Source: Sphingomonas sp.
GTDB taxonomy: Bacteria > Pseudomonadota > Alphaproteobacteria > Sphingomonadales > Sphingomonadaceae
Assembly (NCBI RefSeq): GCF_017744835.1
Contig: NZ_JAGIAM010000003.1
Span: 868,001-932,000 of the forward strand
Direction of reading: 5' to 3'
Length of the DNA: 64,000 bases
Shown here in pieces: positions 42,786-49,372 of the stretch. The notes below the pieces were generated by a model. That model did not search any database. It saw only the letters and a list, made by a program, of their open reading frames with translations, and had not been told where the DNA came from. Numbering within the stretch: the first letter of the stretch is position 1; the number at the start of each line of letters is the position of its first letter. Both the position numbers and the translations under genes were made by a program.

Positions 42786-43028
42786 GTGACCATCGATCCC
42801 AATCTCTACATCACCCTCTCCGTCTCGGGCCTCGCCGGCCTGGCGATGGTGACGGCGGCCGGCCTCTCGGGCTGGCGCGGATGGCTGGAACTCAAGCGCC
42901 GCGAGCTCGACCGCCGCGACACCGCCGACACCACCCCGGTCGCTTCCGCGGGCTCGCGGATCGAGATCGCCGATCTCAAGGAGCGCATCCGCAAGCTCGA
43001 AGCGATCGCCGCGGGGGTGGATCTCTGA
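42786..43028 (+). CDS. PspB-like small membrane coiled-coil protein 5
   Basis: An 80-residue protein with a GTG start (GGGAGG eight bases upstream). A membrane helix spans about residues 8-28 (YITLSVSGLAGLAMVTAAGL); a charged helix (ELKRRELDRRDTAD) and a shorter coil (IADLKERIRKLEAIAAG) follow. It keeps the LKERIRKLE core but lacks the EIExLR ending of the other copies. It is the last gene of the psp cluster. Confidence 0.75.
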   Translation: MTIDPNLYITLSVSGLAGLAMVTAAGLSGWRGWLELKRRELDRRDTADTTPVASAGSRIEIADLKERIRKLEAIAAGVDL

Positions 43029-43037
43029 CTTCTCACC

Positions 43038-43063
43038 GTCGCCCCCGCGAAAGCGGGGGTGAC
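43038..43063. repeat. Hairpin with GAAA tetraloop after the psp operon
   Basis: CCCCCGC-GAAA-GCGGGGG with flanking GTC and GAC forms a very stable stem capped by a GNRA-type loop. There is no T tract. It resembles short dispersed repeats common in sphingomonad intergenic DNA, as far as I recall, and may help end the psp transcript before sufE. Confidence 0.7.
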
Positions 43064-43102
43064 GAGGTTGGCTTGGCGGCGGAGCACGCTATAGCGCCCG
43101 GC

Positions 43103-43507
43103 ATGACCAGCATCGCCGACCTGCAGGACGAATATGAATTCCTCGACGCGGACGACCGTTACCGGCTGCTGATCGACCTGGGTCGCGCGCTGGAAGCGAT
43201 GCCCGAAGCGCTCAAGACCGATGCGACGCTGGTCCGCGGCTGCTCGGCGTCGGTCTGGGTCTATCCGACCCGCGCCAATACGGGCACGCTCCACTTCCTC
43301 GCCGATTCCAACGCCGCGATCACCAAAGGCATCATCGCGCTCGTCCTGCTCGCCGTGCAGGACCGCACCCCGGCGGAGATCCTGGCCACCGACATCGAAG
43401 CCGCGCTCGCACCCTTCGACCTGCGCAACCAGCTCAGCTCGAACCGGACCCAGGGCATCCCCAACATGATCGCACTGATCCGCGAGACGGCGCGGCGCTA
43501 CGCCTGA
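43103..43507 (+). CDS. sufE: SufE family sulfur-acceptor protein
   Basis: A 134-residue SufE. It takes the persulfide from the cysteine desulfurase SufS and hands it to the Suf scaffold for iron-sulfur cluster assembly. The acceptor cysteine is Cys47 in LVRGCSASVWV. The YEFLDADDRYRLLIDLGR and LSSNRTQGIPNMI blocks are family-specific. No other suf gene is in the window. Its 3' end overlaps the opposing ferredoxin gene by 10 bp. Confidence 0.94.
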   Translation: MTSIADLQDEYEFLDADDRYRLLIDLGRALEAMPEALKTDATLVRGCSASVWVYPTRANTGTLHFLADSNAAITKGIIALVLLAVQDRTPAEILATDIEAALAPFDLRNQLSSNRTQGIPNMIALIRETARRYA

Positions 43508-43836
43508 GAGGCTGCTCGCGCCGGATTGCTGCCCAAACCCAGCTCCTCAGCGACCGAATCGAGATCAGCCCCTTCCGGCACGATCAGCCACTCGCGCGTC
43601 TGCGCGCCGTTGACCACCGTTACTGCGGCCTTTGGGCAGACGCCCAGGCATTTGACTTCGACGATCCCCGCCCCGCCCTTGCGGCCTTTCTTGAGGCCCA
43701 GATGCTTGCGCAGCGCCTTGGCGAGCGGGGTCTTGCCCTTGGGCCCGAAGCCGCCGTGGAGCTTCTTCGAGCATTTCGCGCAGACCAGGACGGTGTCGGA
43801 CCAGTTCGAGCGAACGGTCTTCAATCGGGCTTCCAC
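43498..43836 (-). CDS. Thioredoxin-like [2Fe-2S] ferredoxin domain protein
   Basis: A 112-residue protein with cysteines at 19, 22, 63 and 67 (LVCAKCSKKL and VKCLGVCPKAAV), the ligand order of the thioredoxin-like ferredoxins related to NuoE. A basic stretch (LGLKKGRKGGAG) lies between the pairs. A GAGGAG site eight bases upstream supports the GTG start at 43836, which overlaps the J-domain gene by 16 bp; a TTG four codons later is an alternative. Electron partner unknown. Confidence 0.85.
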   Translation of the reverse strand: MEARLKTVRSNWSDTVLVCAKCSKKLHGGFGPKGKTPLAKALRKHLGLKKGRKGGAGIVEVKCLGVCPKAAVTVVNGAQTREWLIVPEGADLDSVAEELGLGSNPARAASQA

Positions 43837-44357
43837 GTCCGCCGCTCCTCGGCGGCCTTGAGCACCTCGTACGCCGCCTGGATCGCCTGGAAGCGCTTGG
43901 CCGCCTCGGCGTCGCCAGGGCGGACATCGGGGTGGTTCGACTTGGCAAGGCGGCGCCAGGCGAGCTTGACGCTGTCGAAATCGGCGTCGGTCTCGAGATC
44001 GAGCACTTCGAGCGCGCGCATCTCGTCGCGCGAGCGGCTGCCGTCGCCCGGACCGGCCCAGCTGTTGTGCTTCGATTGGGCGAAGCCCGAGGCGTCGCGC
44101 CGCTCTTCGGCTTCGCGCGCGGCGGCTTCCTCGGCGTTGAGGCCCTCGAAATAATTCCAGTTGCGGTTGTACTCGGCCGCGTGCGTCTCGCAGAAATACC
44201 AGCGCTCGCGGCTGTTGGGCGACTTGGGCGCGGGCCGGTCGCCGGGCTCCTCGCAGCCGTGCCGGTCGCACAGCCGCACCTTCACGGCCTCGCGCTCGGC
44301 GCCATAGGCGCGCCAGCGGGGGAAGCCCCAGTCGGAGGATCGGGTCGGACGTGGCAT
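43821..44357 (-). CDS. J-domain (DnaJ-like) protein
   Basis: A 178-residue co-chaperone-like protein. The J domain is at the C-terminus (about residues 115-170), with the essential His-Pro-Asp at 142-144 (KSNHPDVRPGD). The N-terminal part has scattered Cys/His (VRLCDRHGCEEPG, WYFCETHAAEY) that may bind a metal. It would stimulate a DnaK-type Hsp70. The start is MPRPTRSSDWGF at 44357. It overlaps and probably drives the ferredoxin gene. Confidence 0.9.
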   Translation of the reverse strand: MPRPTRSSDWGFPRWRAYGAEREAVKVRLCDRHGCEEPGDRPAPKSPNSRERWYFCETHAAEYNRNWNYFEGLNAEEAAAREAEERRDASGFAQSKHNSWAGPGDGSRSRDEMRALEVLDLETDADFDSVKLAWRRLAKSNHPDVRPGDAEAAKRFQAIQAAYEVLKAAEERRTWKPD

Positions 44358-44405
44358 AGAGGCTCGCAGATAGGGTGGCGGGCTGGATTCCGCCAGTAAG
44401 TAGAA

Positions 44406-44782
44406 GTCGTATGCCAGAGGGTCTGTAAGCCGGGTTCTGTCCACCCCTTTCGGGGATGGGCGACCATTCCTCTAGGCGACGGATCGCTCCGCCGCTCAAG
44501 CAACCAACCCGGACGACGGGCCGGAACGAGGCCCATGTGCCGTCCCTATTCGGTCTTGCTCCCGGTGGGGTTTACCATGCCGCTTCCGTTACCGGTCGCG
44601 CGGTGCGCTCTTGCCGCACCCTTTCACCCTTGCCGGCCCCGAGGGGCTTAGGCGGTCTGCTCTCTGTGGCACTTTCCCTGGGGTCGCCCCCGCCGGGCAT
44701 TACCCGGCACCGTCGTTCCGTGGAGCCCGGACTTTCCTCGCGTGCTTGCGCACCCGCGGCCGCCCGACCCTCTGGCATGCGC
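44406..44782 (-). ncRNA. rnpB: RNase P RNA (bacterial class A)
   Basis: The catalytic RNA that removes 5' leaders from tRNA precursors. On the minus strand the ends pair as helix P1 (GACCCTCTGGCAT at 44766-44778 with ATGCCAGAGGGTC at 44411-44423). The universally conserved GAGGAAAGTCCGGGCTCC follows the 5' part, and GGTAAACCCCACC and ACAGAACCCGGCTTACAGA near the 3' end are further class A landmarks. The exact ends are estimates to within a few bases. Confidence 0.96.
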
Positions 44783-44818
44783 CCGATCTAGCGCAGGATG
44801 CGCCAAGGACAAGGGCAA

Positions 44819-45130
44819 TCAGTCTTCGCGGGGCTTCTCCGGGTCCGCCGCATGCCGGATTGCGGTGCCCCAGGCCTGGACCTCGACCAGGATCTGCGGA
44901 GTCAGCCCCGAGGCGAGCATGGTGCGGCGATAGTCCGATCCGATGCGTTCGACAGCGTCCGCGCCGGAGACGCGGGCAGTACGGTTGAGCACTTCGGTGG
45001 CTTCGGCGACGGTGGGCGTCGCGAGCGACGGGATCTCCTCGCCCGCCTCATCGGCGCGTGCAATACCGGCCAGGCGCGCGCGCACCGGCCCCAGCTCGAT
45101 CTTCGAATGCCCTATTCCGCTGCTCGACAT
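44819..45130 (-). CDS. Hypothetical protein, 103 residues
   Basis: A soluble, mostly helical protein (ELGPVRARLAGIARADE, ATPTVAEATEVLNRTARV). No family is recognised and no catalytic motif stands out. A GGAGGA site precedes the ATG at 45130. It stands alone upstream of rnpB on the same strand. Confidence 0.65.
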   Translation of the reverse strand: MSSSGIGHSKIELGPVRARLAGIARADEAGEEIPSLATPTVAEATEVLNRTARVSGADAVERIGSDYRRTMLASGLTPQILVEVQAWGTAIRHAADPEKPRED

Positions 45131-45215
45131 GCGCGTCCTCCGCGGCGGAGGCTAAAACCCACACGGCTATCGGGGCGTAACCGGAGTTGGTGAAGGAATC
45201 GGCAACCTATCTTAA

Positions 45216-45800
45216 TCAGCGGCGAACCTCGGCCCGCAGCGGATCAAGGCACCGCAGCAACCCCTCGCGCTGCCGCGAGGCATAGGCAGCATCGCGCGCG
45301 CGGATGTCTCCATCATCGAGCCAATGCGAAAGCGCTTCGAACGCCTTCGTCTCCAGCCTCCCCAACGAACGCGGGTATGGAATCGCGCTATCCAGATCCT
45401 CAGGAACGACATTCTCTGGCGAGAGGGCGCGGTCGAGCAATTCGACAAGGCTCGTCCTGTCCGCCAAAGCTATGGCCTCAGCCTCGTCCGCGAGCACCTC
45501 CAATTCCTGCACGTCCTCGCCGCCATCCCATTGCAAGGCTCTTTCGCGGATCGATTCCAGACGGGGATCGGCCAGCGGAACCGAAATAAAGTCATCGAAC
45601 TCCCATCCGCTTCCCGTGCTGTCGACGGTATGACGGAGGGCTTCGGCGATGTCCTCGGCAGGCCGATGCGATGGGCGCTCGAACGGAAGTAGCACCAGCT
45701 TGATCAGCAGGAAGAGCACAAAGAACGGCAAGAGCAACAACAGAACGAGGCCGCCGCGCAATTCCCGCCACGGCGAGCGATCGAAGTCGAGCAGGCTCAC
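45216..45800 (-). CDS. Membrane-anchored protein of unknown function
   Basis: A 194-residue protein: a short cytoplasmic start (SLLDFDRSPWRELRG), one long Leu-rich helix (residues 16-38, LVLLLLLPFFVLFLLIKLVL) and an acidic soluble domain of about 150 residues. The GTG start at 45800 overlaps the stop of the upstream amidase gene (GTGA), so the two are coupled. No family recognised. Confidence 0.7.
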   Translation of the reverse strand: MSLLDFDRSPWRELRGGLVLLLLLPFFVLFLLIKLVLLPFERPSHRPAEDIAEALRHTVDSTGSGWEFDDFISVPLADPRLESIRERALQWDGGEDVQELEVLADEAEAIALADRTSLVELLDRALSPENVVPEDLDSAIPYPRSLGRLETKAFEALSHWLDDGDIRARDAAYASRQREGLLRCLDPLRAEVRR

Positions 45801-46498
45801 TCGTCGCCTTGCGGCTTGGGGAGCAGCAGCGCGAGCAGCAGGCAGCGGCATTCCATGTCGATCTCGCCGTCGACCAGCTCCGGGCGGAAGCGGCGCTGGA
45901 AAGCGACCACGGCGGCCTCGGCATCGCTCACGTCATAGCCGAAGCGCTCGAGCGCGAGCATGAAGCCTGCGTCGGGCCAGCCGGGATCGACGAGGTTCCT
46001 GGTCGGGCGCGGCAGCGCGAGGCGGACGCGCGCGAGCCTGCCCCAGGGGAAGAGCTCGCCCGGATCCTGCTTGCGCGCGGGCGCGACGTCCGAATGGCCG
46101 ACGACATTGCCCCGCGTGATGCCGTGGCGTTCCTTGATCTCGGCGACGAGCGGGATGAGCGCGGAGATCTGCGCCTCGGGAAAGGGGCGATAGCCGAACT
46201 CATGGCCGGGGTTGACGATCTCGATGCCGACCGAGGCCGAGTTGACGTCGGTGATGCCGCGCCAGTGCGAGCGGCCGGCGTGCCAGGCGCGCTTGCCCTC
46301 GTCGACCATGTGGAAAATCCTGCCGTCCTCTTCGACCAGATAATGCGCCGAGACCTTGGCCTCGGGATCGCGGAGGCGGTCGATCGCGGCCTGGCCGCTC
46401 TCCATGCCCGTATAATGGAGCACGATCATCGAGACCGGCAGCGCGCGCGTGTCGAAATTGGGCGACGGCGCGTCGATCATGGGCAGGTCGCTGGGCAT
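45797..46498 (-). CDS. N-acetylmuramoyl-L-alanine amidase (AmpD/AmiD type)
   Basis: A 233-residue peptidoglycan amidase. The amidase-2 domain has the zinc ligands in VLHYTGM and GHSDVAPARKQDPG and the GIEIVNPGHEFG strand; the C-terminal 60 residues look like a small peptidoglycan-binding domain (FGYDVSDAEAAVVAFQRRF). There is no signal peptide, so it may act on recycled muropeptides in the cytoplasm like AmpD. It lies between the che cluster and a membrane protein gene. Confidence 0.9.
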   Translation of the reverse strand: MPSDLPMIDAPSPNFDTRALPVSMIVLHYTGMESGQAAIDRLRDPEAKVSAHYLVEEDGRIFHMVDEGKRAWHAGRSHWRGITDVNSASVGIEIVNPGHEFGYRPFPEAQISALIPLVAEIKERHGITRGNVVGHSDVAPARKQDPGELFPWGRLARVRLALPRPTRNLVDPGWPDAGFMLALERFGYDVSDAEAAVVAFQRRFRPELVDGEIDMECRCLLLALLLPKPQGDE

Positions 46499-46543
46499 GG
46501 GCGCAGGTTTAGAGGGAGGCCGCCCGCCCCGGCAAGCGCGCGA

Positions 46544-47395
46544 TCAGCCGACCGCGAGGCGCGCCTGGGGCTTGGGCTCCACCGCGCGGTAGAAGCCGCG
46601 CAACTTCTCGCAGGGCACGAAATGATCGGTGAGCCCGATCACCGTCTCGCCCGCGCCGAGCACGAGCACGCCGCCCGGCCGGATCGCCGCGGCGAGCGTC
46701 TCGAACACCTGGCGCCGCAGGTCGAGCGAGAAATAGAGCAGCACGTTGCGGCACAGGATAATGTCGAACCGACCCGGCGGCGGCGCGTCGGCCGTGAGGT
46801 TGTGCTGGCGGAACTGGACGCGGCGGACGAGCTCGGGCCGGGCGACCCAGTCGCCGCCGGCGCTGTCGAACCACAGCATCATCCGGCGCACGGGAAGCCC
46901 GCGCTGGATCTCGAACTGCGAATAGCGTGCGGCCCGCGCCCGGGTGATCGCGGCGGGCGAGATGTCGCTTGCGACGATCTCGGGCGCGGCGTCCTTCTCA
47001 GCGAAGAGCATCGCGAGCGACAAAGGCTCCTGGCCTGTCGAGCAGCCGGCGGACCAGATCCGCACCTTGCGATCGGGATTTTCGGCCTGCATCTCCAATG
47101 CGGCCTCGGCGAGGGTATCGAGCACTGCCGCATCGCGGAAGAAGCTCGTCTCCTGGTTCAACAGCGCGTCCACCACTTGATCCGCCAACTCCCCTGTTCG
47201 TGCCGCGATCAGCCGGCTCACCAGCTCGTCGAGCGTGGAAAGGCCGTGCGCCCGCAGCAGCGGCTTGAGTGCCGTCTCGATGCGCCAGGCGCGGTTCGCC
47301 GCAATCTGCTGACCGGTGCGCTGCTCGAGCAGCGCCGCGATCATGTTCATCGCGCCCGAAGGGGCCGCGAGACCTGTCATGGAGAGCCGCGTCAT
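46544..47395 (-). CDS. cheR: Chemoreceptor methyltransferase CheR
   Basis: A 283-residue SAM-dependent methyltransferase that methylates glutamates on chemoreceptors. An N-terminal helical domain (LLRAHGLSTLDELVSRL, NQETSFFRD) precedes the SAM domain with RIWSAGCSTGQEPLSLAM and DIILCRNVLLYFS. Its start overlaps the cheB stop (ATGA). No methyl-accepting receptor is encoded in the window. Confidence 0.95.
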   Translation of the reverse strand: MTRLSMTGLAAPSGAMNMIAALLEQRTGQQIAANRAWRIETALKPLLRAHGLSTLDELVSRLIAARTGELADQVVDALLNQETSFFRDAAVLDTLAEAALEMQAENPDRKVRIWSAGCSTGQEPLSLAMLFAEKDAAPEIVASDISPAAITRARAARYSQFEIQRGLPVRRMMLWFDSAGGDWVARPELVRRVQFRQHNLTADAPPPGRFDIILCRNVLLYFSLDLRRQVFETLAAAIRPGGVLVLGAGETVIGLTDHFVPCEKLRGFYRAVEPKPQARLAVG

Positions 47396-48474
47396 GCGCC
47401 CCTCCGCCCACGTGCGATCAGCCGGCCGATCTCGTCGGGCGGCAGCACCGCGCTCGCATGACCGGCGTTCGCGACCGAGCCGGGCATGCCCCAGACCACC
47501 GAAGTGCCGCGATCCTGCACGAAGATCCGCGCGCCGACGTCGATCAGGCGGCCGGCGCCCTCGGCCCCGTCGCGGCCCATGCCGCTCAGCACGACGCCGA
47601 GCGCGCGATTGCCGAAGACATCGGCGACCGATTCGAACATCGGATCGACCGAGGGCAGGCAGCCGCTGACCGATCGCTCGCGCGTAAGCCGGATCGCCGT
47701 CCCGTCCGCCGTTCGCACCACGCGCATGTGCGCGTCGCCCGGCGCGACCACGATGCGGCCCGGCTGGAGGCGCATCCGATCGCACGCCACGTCGCACGGC
47801 CGGCTGCCGAGCACGGCGAGCTGCGTGGAGAAATAGGTCATGAAGGCGGGCGGCAGATGCTGCGTCACCAGGATCGGCACGCGGAAGCTCGCCGGGATCG
47901 CGCGGAGCAGCTGGCTCAGCGCGTGGATGCCGCCGGTCGAGGCGCCGATCGCGACAATGTCGAAGTCGTCTGGCGCAGTGACCGGGCCGAAGCTGGTCGC
48001 GTGATGATGGTGCGGCCCGGTTTCCGCCACGGTCTCGATGAGCCGGGAGAGCCGGTCCTCGAGCACACCGGCGAAGCGGCCGCCGAAGGCGCCGGTGCCG
48101 GGCTTGACGAGCGTGTCCGCCGCGCCGAGCGCGAGCGCCTGGACGGTGACCGCCGCACCCTCATCCACCGCGGAGGAGACGACGAGCACCTTGGCGCCGT
48201 TGCCCGCCGCAATGACGTCGGGCAGCGCCGTGAGCCCGTCGATACCGGGCATGTCGATGTCGAGCAGCACCACGTCGACGCGGTGCATATGGAGATAGTC
48301 GAGCGCCGCGCGGATATCGGGCACCGCCGCGGCGACCCGGAAGCGCCGCGTCGCCTCGACCATGCGGCCGAGGACCGATCGGGCGACCACCGAATCGTCG
48401 ACGATCAGCACGTGCGCCGGCGCAGGTGGCATCCTGGCTGTCCCCGTATCGTTCAGGGTTGCAGTGCGCGCCAC
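47392..48474 (-). CDS. cheB: Chemotaxis methylesterase/glutamine deamidase CheB
   Basis: A 360-residue response regulator. The receiver domain has the acidic pair in LIVDDSVV and the phosphorylation site Asp72 (LLDIDMPG). The methylesterase domain has the nucleophile in IGASTGG, the histidine in TQHLPPAF and the aspartate in SGMGRDGAEG. The GTG start at 48474 is supported by AGGAGG seven bases upstream; an ATG 14 codons in is weaker. Confidence 0.96.
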   Translation of the reverse strand: MARTATLNDTGTARMPPAPAHVLIVDDSVVARSVLGRMVEATRRFRVAAAVPDIRAALDYLHMHRVDVVLLDIDMPGIDGLTALPDVIAAGNGAKVLVVSSAVDEGAAVTVQALALGAADTLVKPGTGAFGGRFAGVLEDRLSRLIETVAETGPHHHHATSFGPVTAPDDFDIVAIGASTGGIHALSQLLRAIPASFRVPILVTQHLPPAFMTYFSTQLAVLGSRPCDVACDRMRLQPGRIVVAPGDAHMRVVRTADGTAIRLTRERSVSGCLPSVDPMFESVADVFGNRALGVVLSGMGRDGAEGAGRLIDVGARIFVQDRGTSVVWGMPGSVANAGHASAVLPPDEIGRLIARGRRGA

Positions 48475-48496
48475 CGCTGCGCCTCCTACACGCGGT

Positions 48497-48862
48497 TCAG
48501 GCGACGCCGACGATCTGCAGCTTGCTTTCCAGCGTCTCGCGATCGAACGGCTTCATGACATATTCGTCGGCGCCCGCCTCGATCGCGGCGCGGATATAGG
48601 CCATGCCGTTCTCGGTGGTGCAGAACACCACCTTGGGGCGCTGCGGCAGCCCCGAATCCTTGAGCGCGCGCAGGAAGTCCATGCCGCTCATCACGGGCAT
48701 GTTCCAGTCGAGCAGGATCACGTCGGGCGGCGTCTCCAGGCACGAATCGAGTGCCTCGCGCCCGTCTCCGGCCTCACGGACCTGGAAATCGAGCGTCTCG
48801 AGAATGTGGCGGGCGACCTTGCGGATCACCTTCGAGTCGTCAACGACGAGACAAGTCTTCAT
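48497..48862 (-). CDS. cheY: Single-domain response regulator CheY
   Basis: A 121-residue receiver domain with no output domain. The acidic pocket is VVDDSKV, the phosphorylation site is Asp52 (ILLDWNMPVMSG), and the conserved lysine is in YVMKPFD. In a che operon it would carry the signal from CheA to a flagellar or other target. No cheZ is nearby. Confidence 0.95.
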   Translation of the reverse strand: MKTCLVVDDSKVIRKVARHILETLDFQVREAGDGREALDSCLETPPDVILLDWNMPVMSGMDFLRALKDSGLPQRPKVVFCTTENGMAYIRAAIEAGADEYVMKPFDRETLESKLQIVGVA

Positions 48863-48928
48863 TTCCCCTGTTCCCCGATAGCCAGGTGTCTAGGCCGCGC
48901 AATCTGCACGGAAGGTGTAAGCTTCGCG

Positions 48929-49372
48929 TTAATTGGCGACCGCGGCTTCGGCCGCAGACGCATAGCTGGGCACCAGCGATGCAAGATCGATCGCAAGGAT
49001 CGGCTCGCCGTCGCGCTCGACCACGCCGCGGCCCGCATCCTCCCACACCGAATCGAGCGCGACGCCCGCGGCCATCGGCAGCAGGTCGAAGGGCGCGACA
49101 TCGTCGAGCGCGTCGACCAGCATCGCATAATGATGCCCGTCGACCATGGTGATCACTGCGCGCTTCGCCTGCGCCGCGGGCTCGAGGCCGAGCGCAGACT
49201 GCGTGTCGACCACCGTCACCACGCGGCTGCGCAGCGCGGCAAGACCGCGAACGTGCGCGCAGGCGCGCGGCACTGCGGTTACTTCGCCGATGTCGACCAC
49301 CGATTCGACCTGGTCCGAATCGATCGCGACCGGGCGACCGGCGACCTGCGCGATCAGATAGAGATGCGTCAT
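48929..49372 (-). CDS. cheW: Coupling protein CheW
   Basis: A 147-residue CheW-fold protein (LYLIAQVAGRPVAIDSDQVE, VRGLAALRSRVVTVVD). It tethers CheA to receptor arrays. It is short and starts within the last codon of cheA (TGATG overlap), so translation is coupled. Glycines usual in the CheW core are partly replaced, so receptor binding may be unusual. Confidence 0.9.
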   Translation of the reverse strand: MTHLYLIAQVAGRPVAIDSDQVESVVDIGEVTAVPRACAHVRGLAALRSRVVTVVDTQSALGLEPAAQAKRAVITMVDGHHYAMLVDALDDVAPFDLLPMAAGVALDSVWEDAGRGVVERDGEPILAIDLASLVPSYASAAEAAVAN

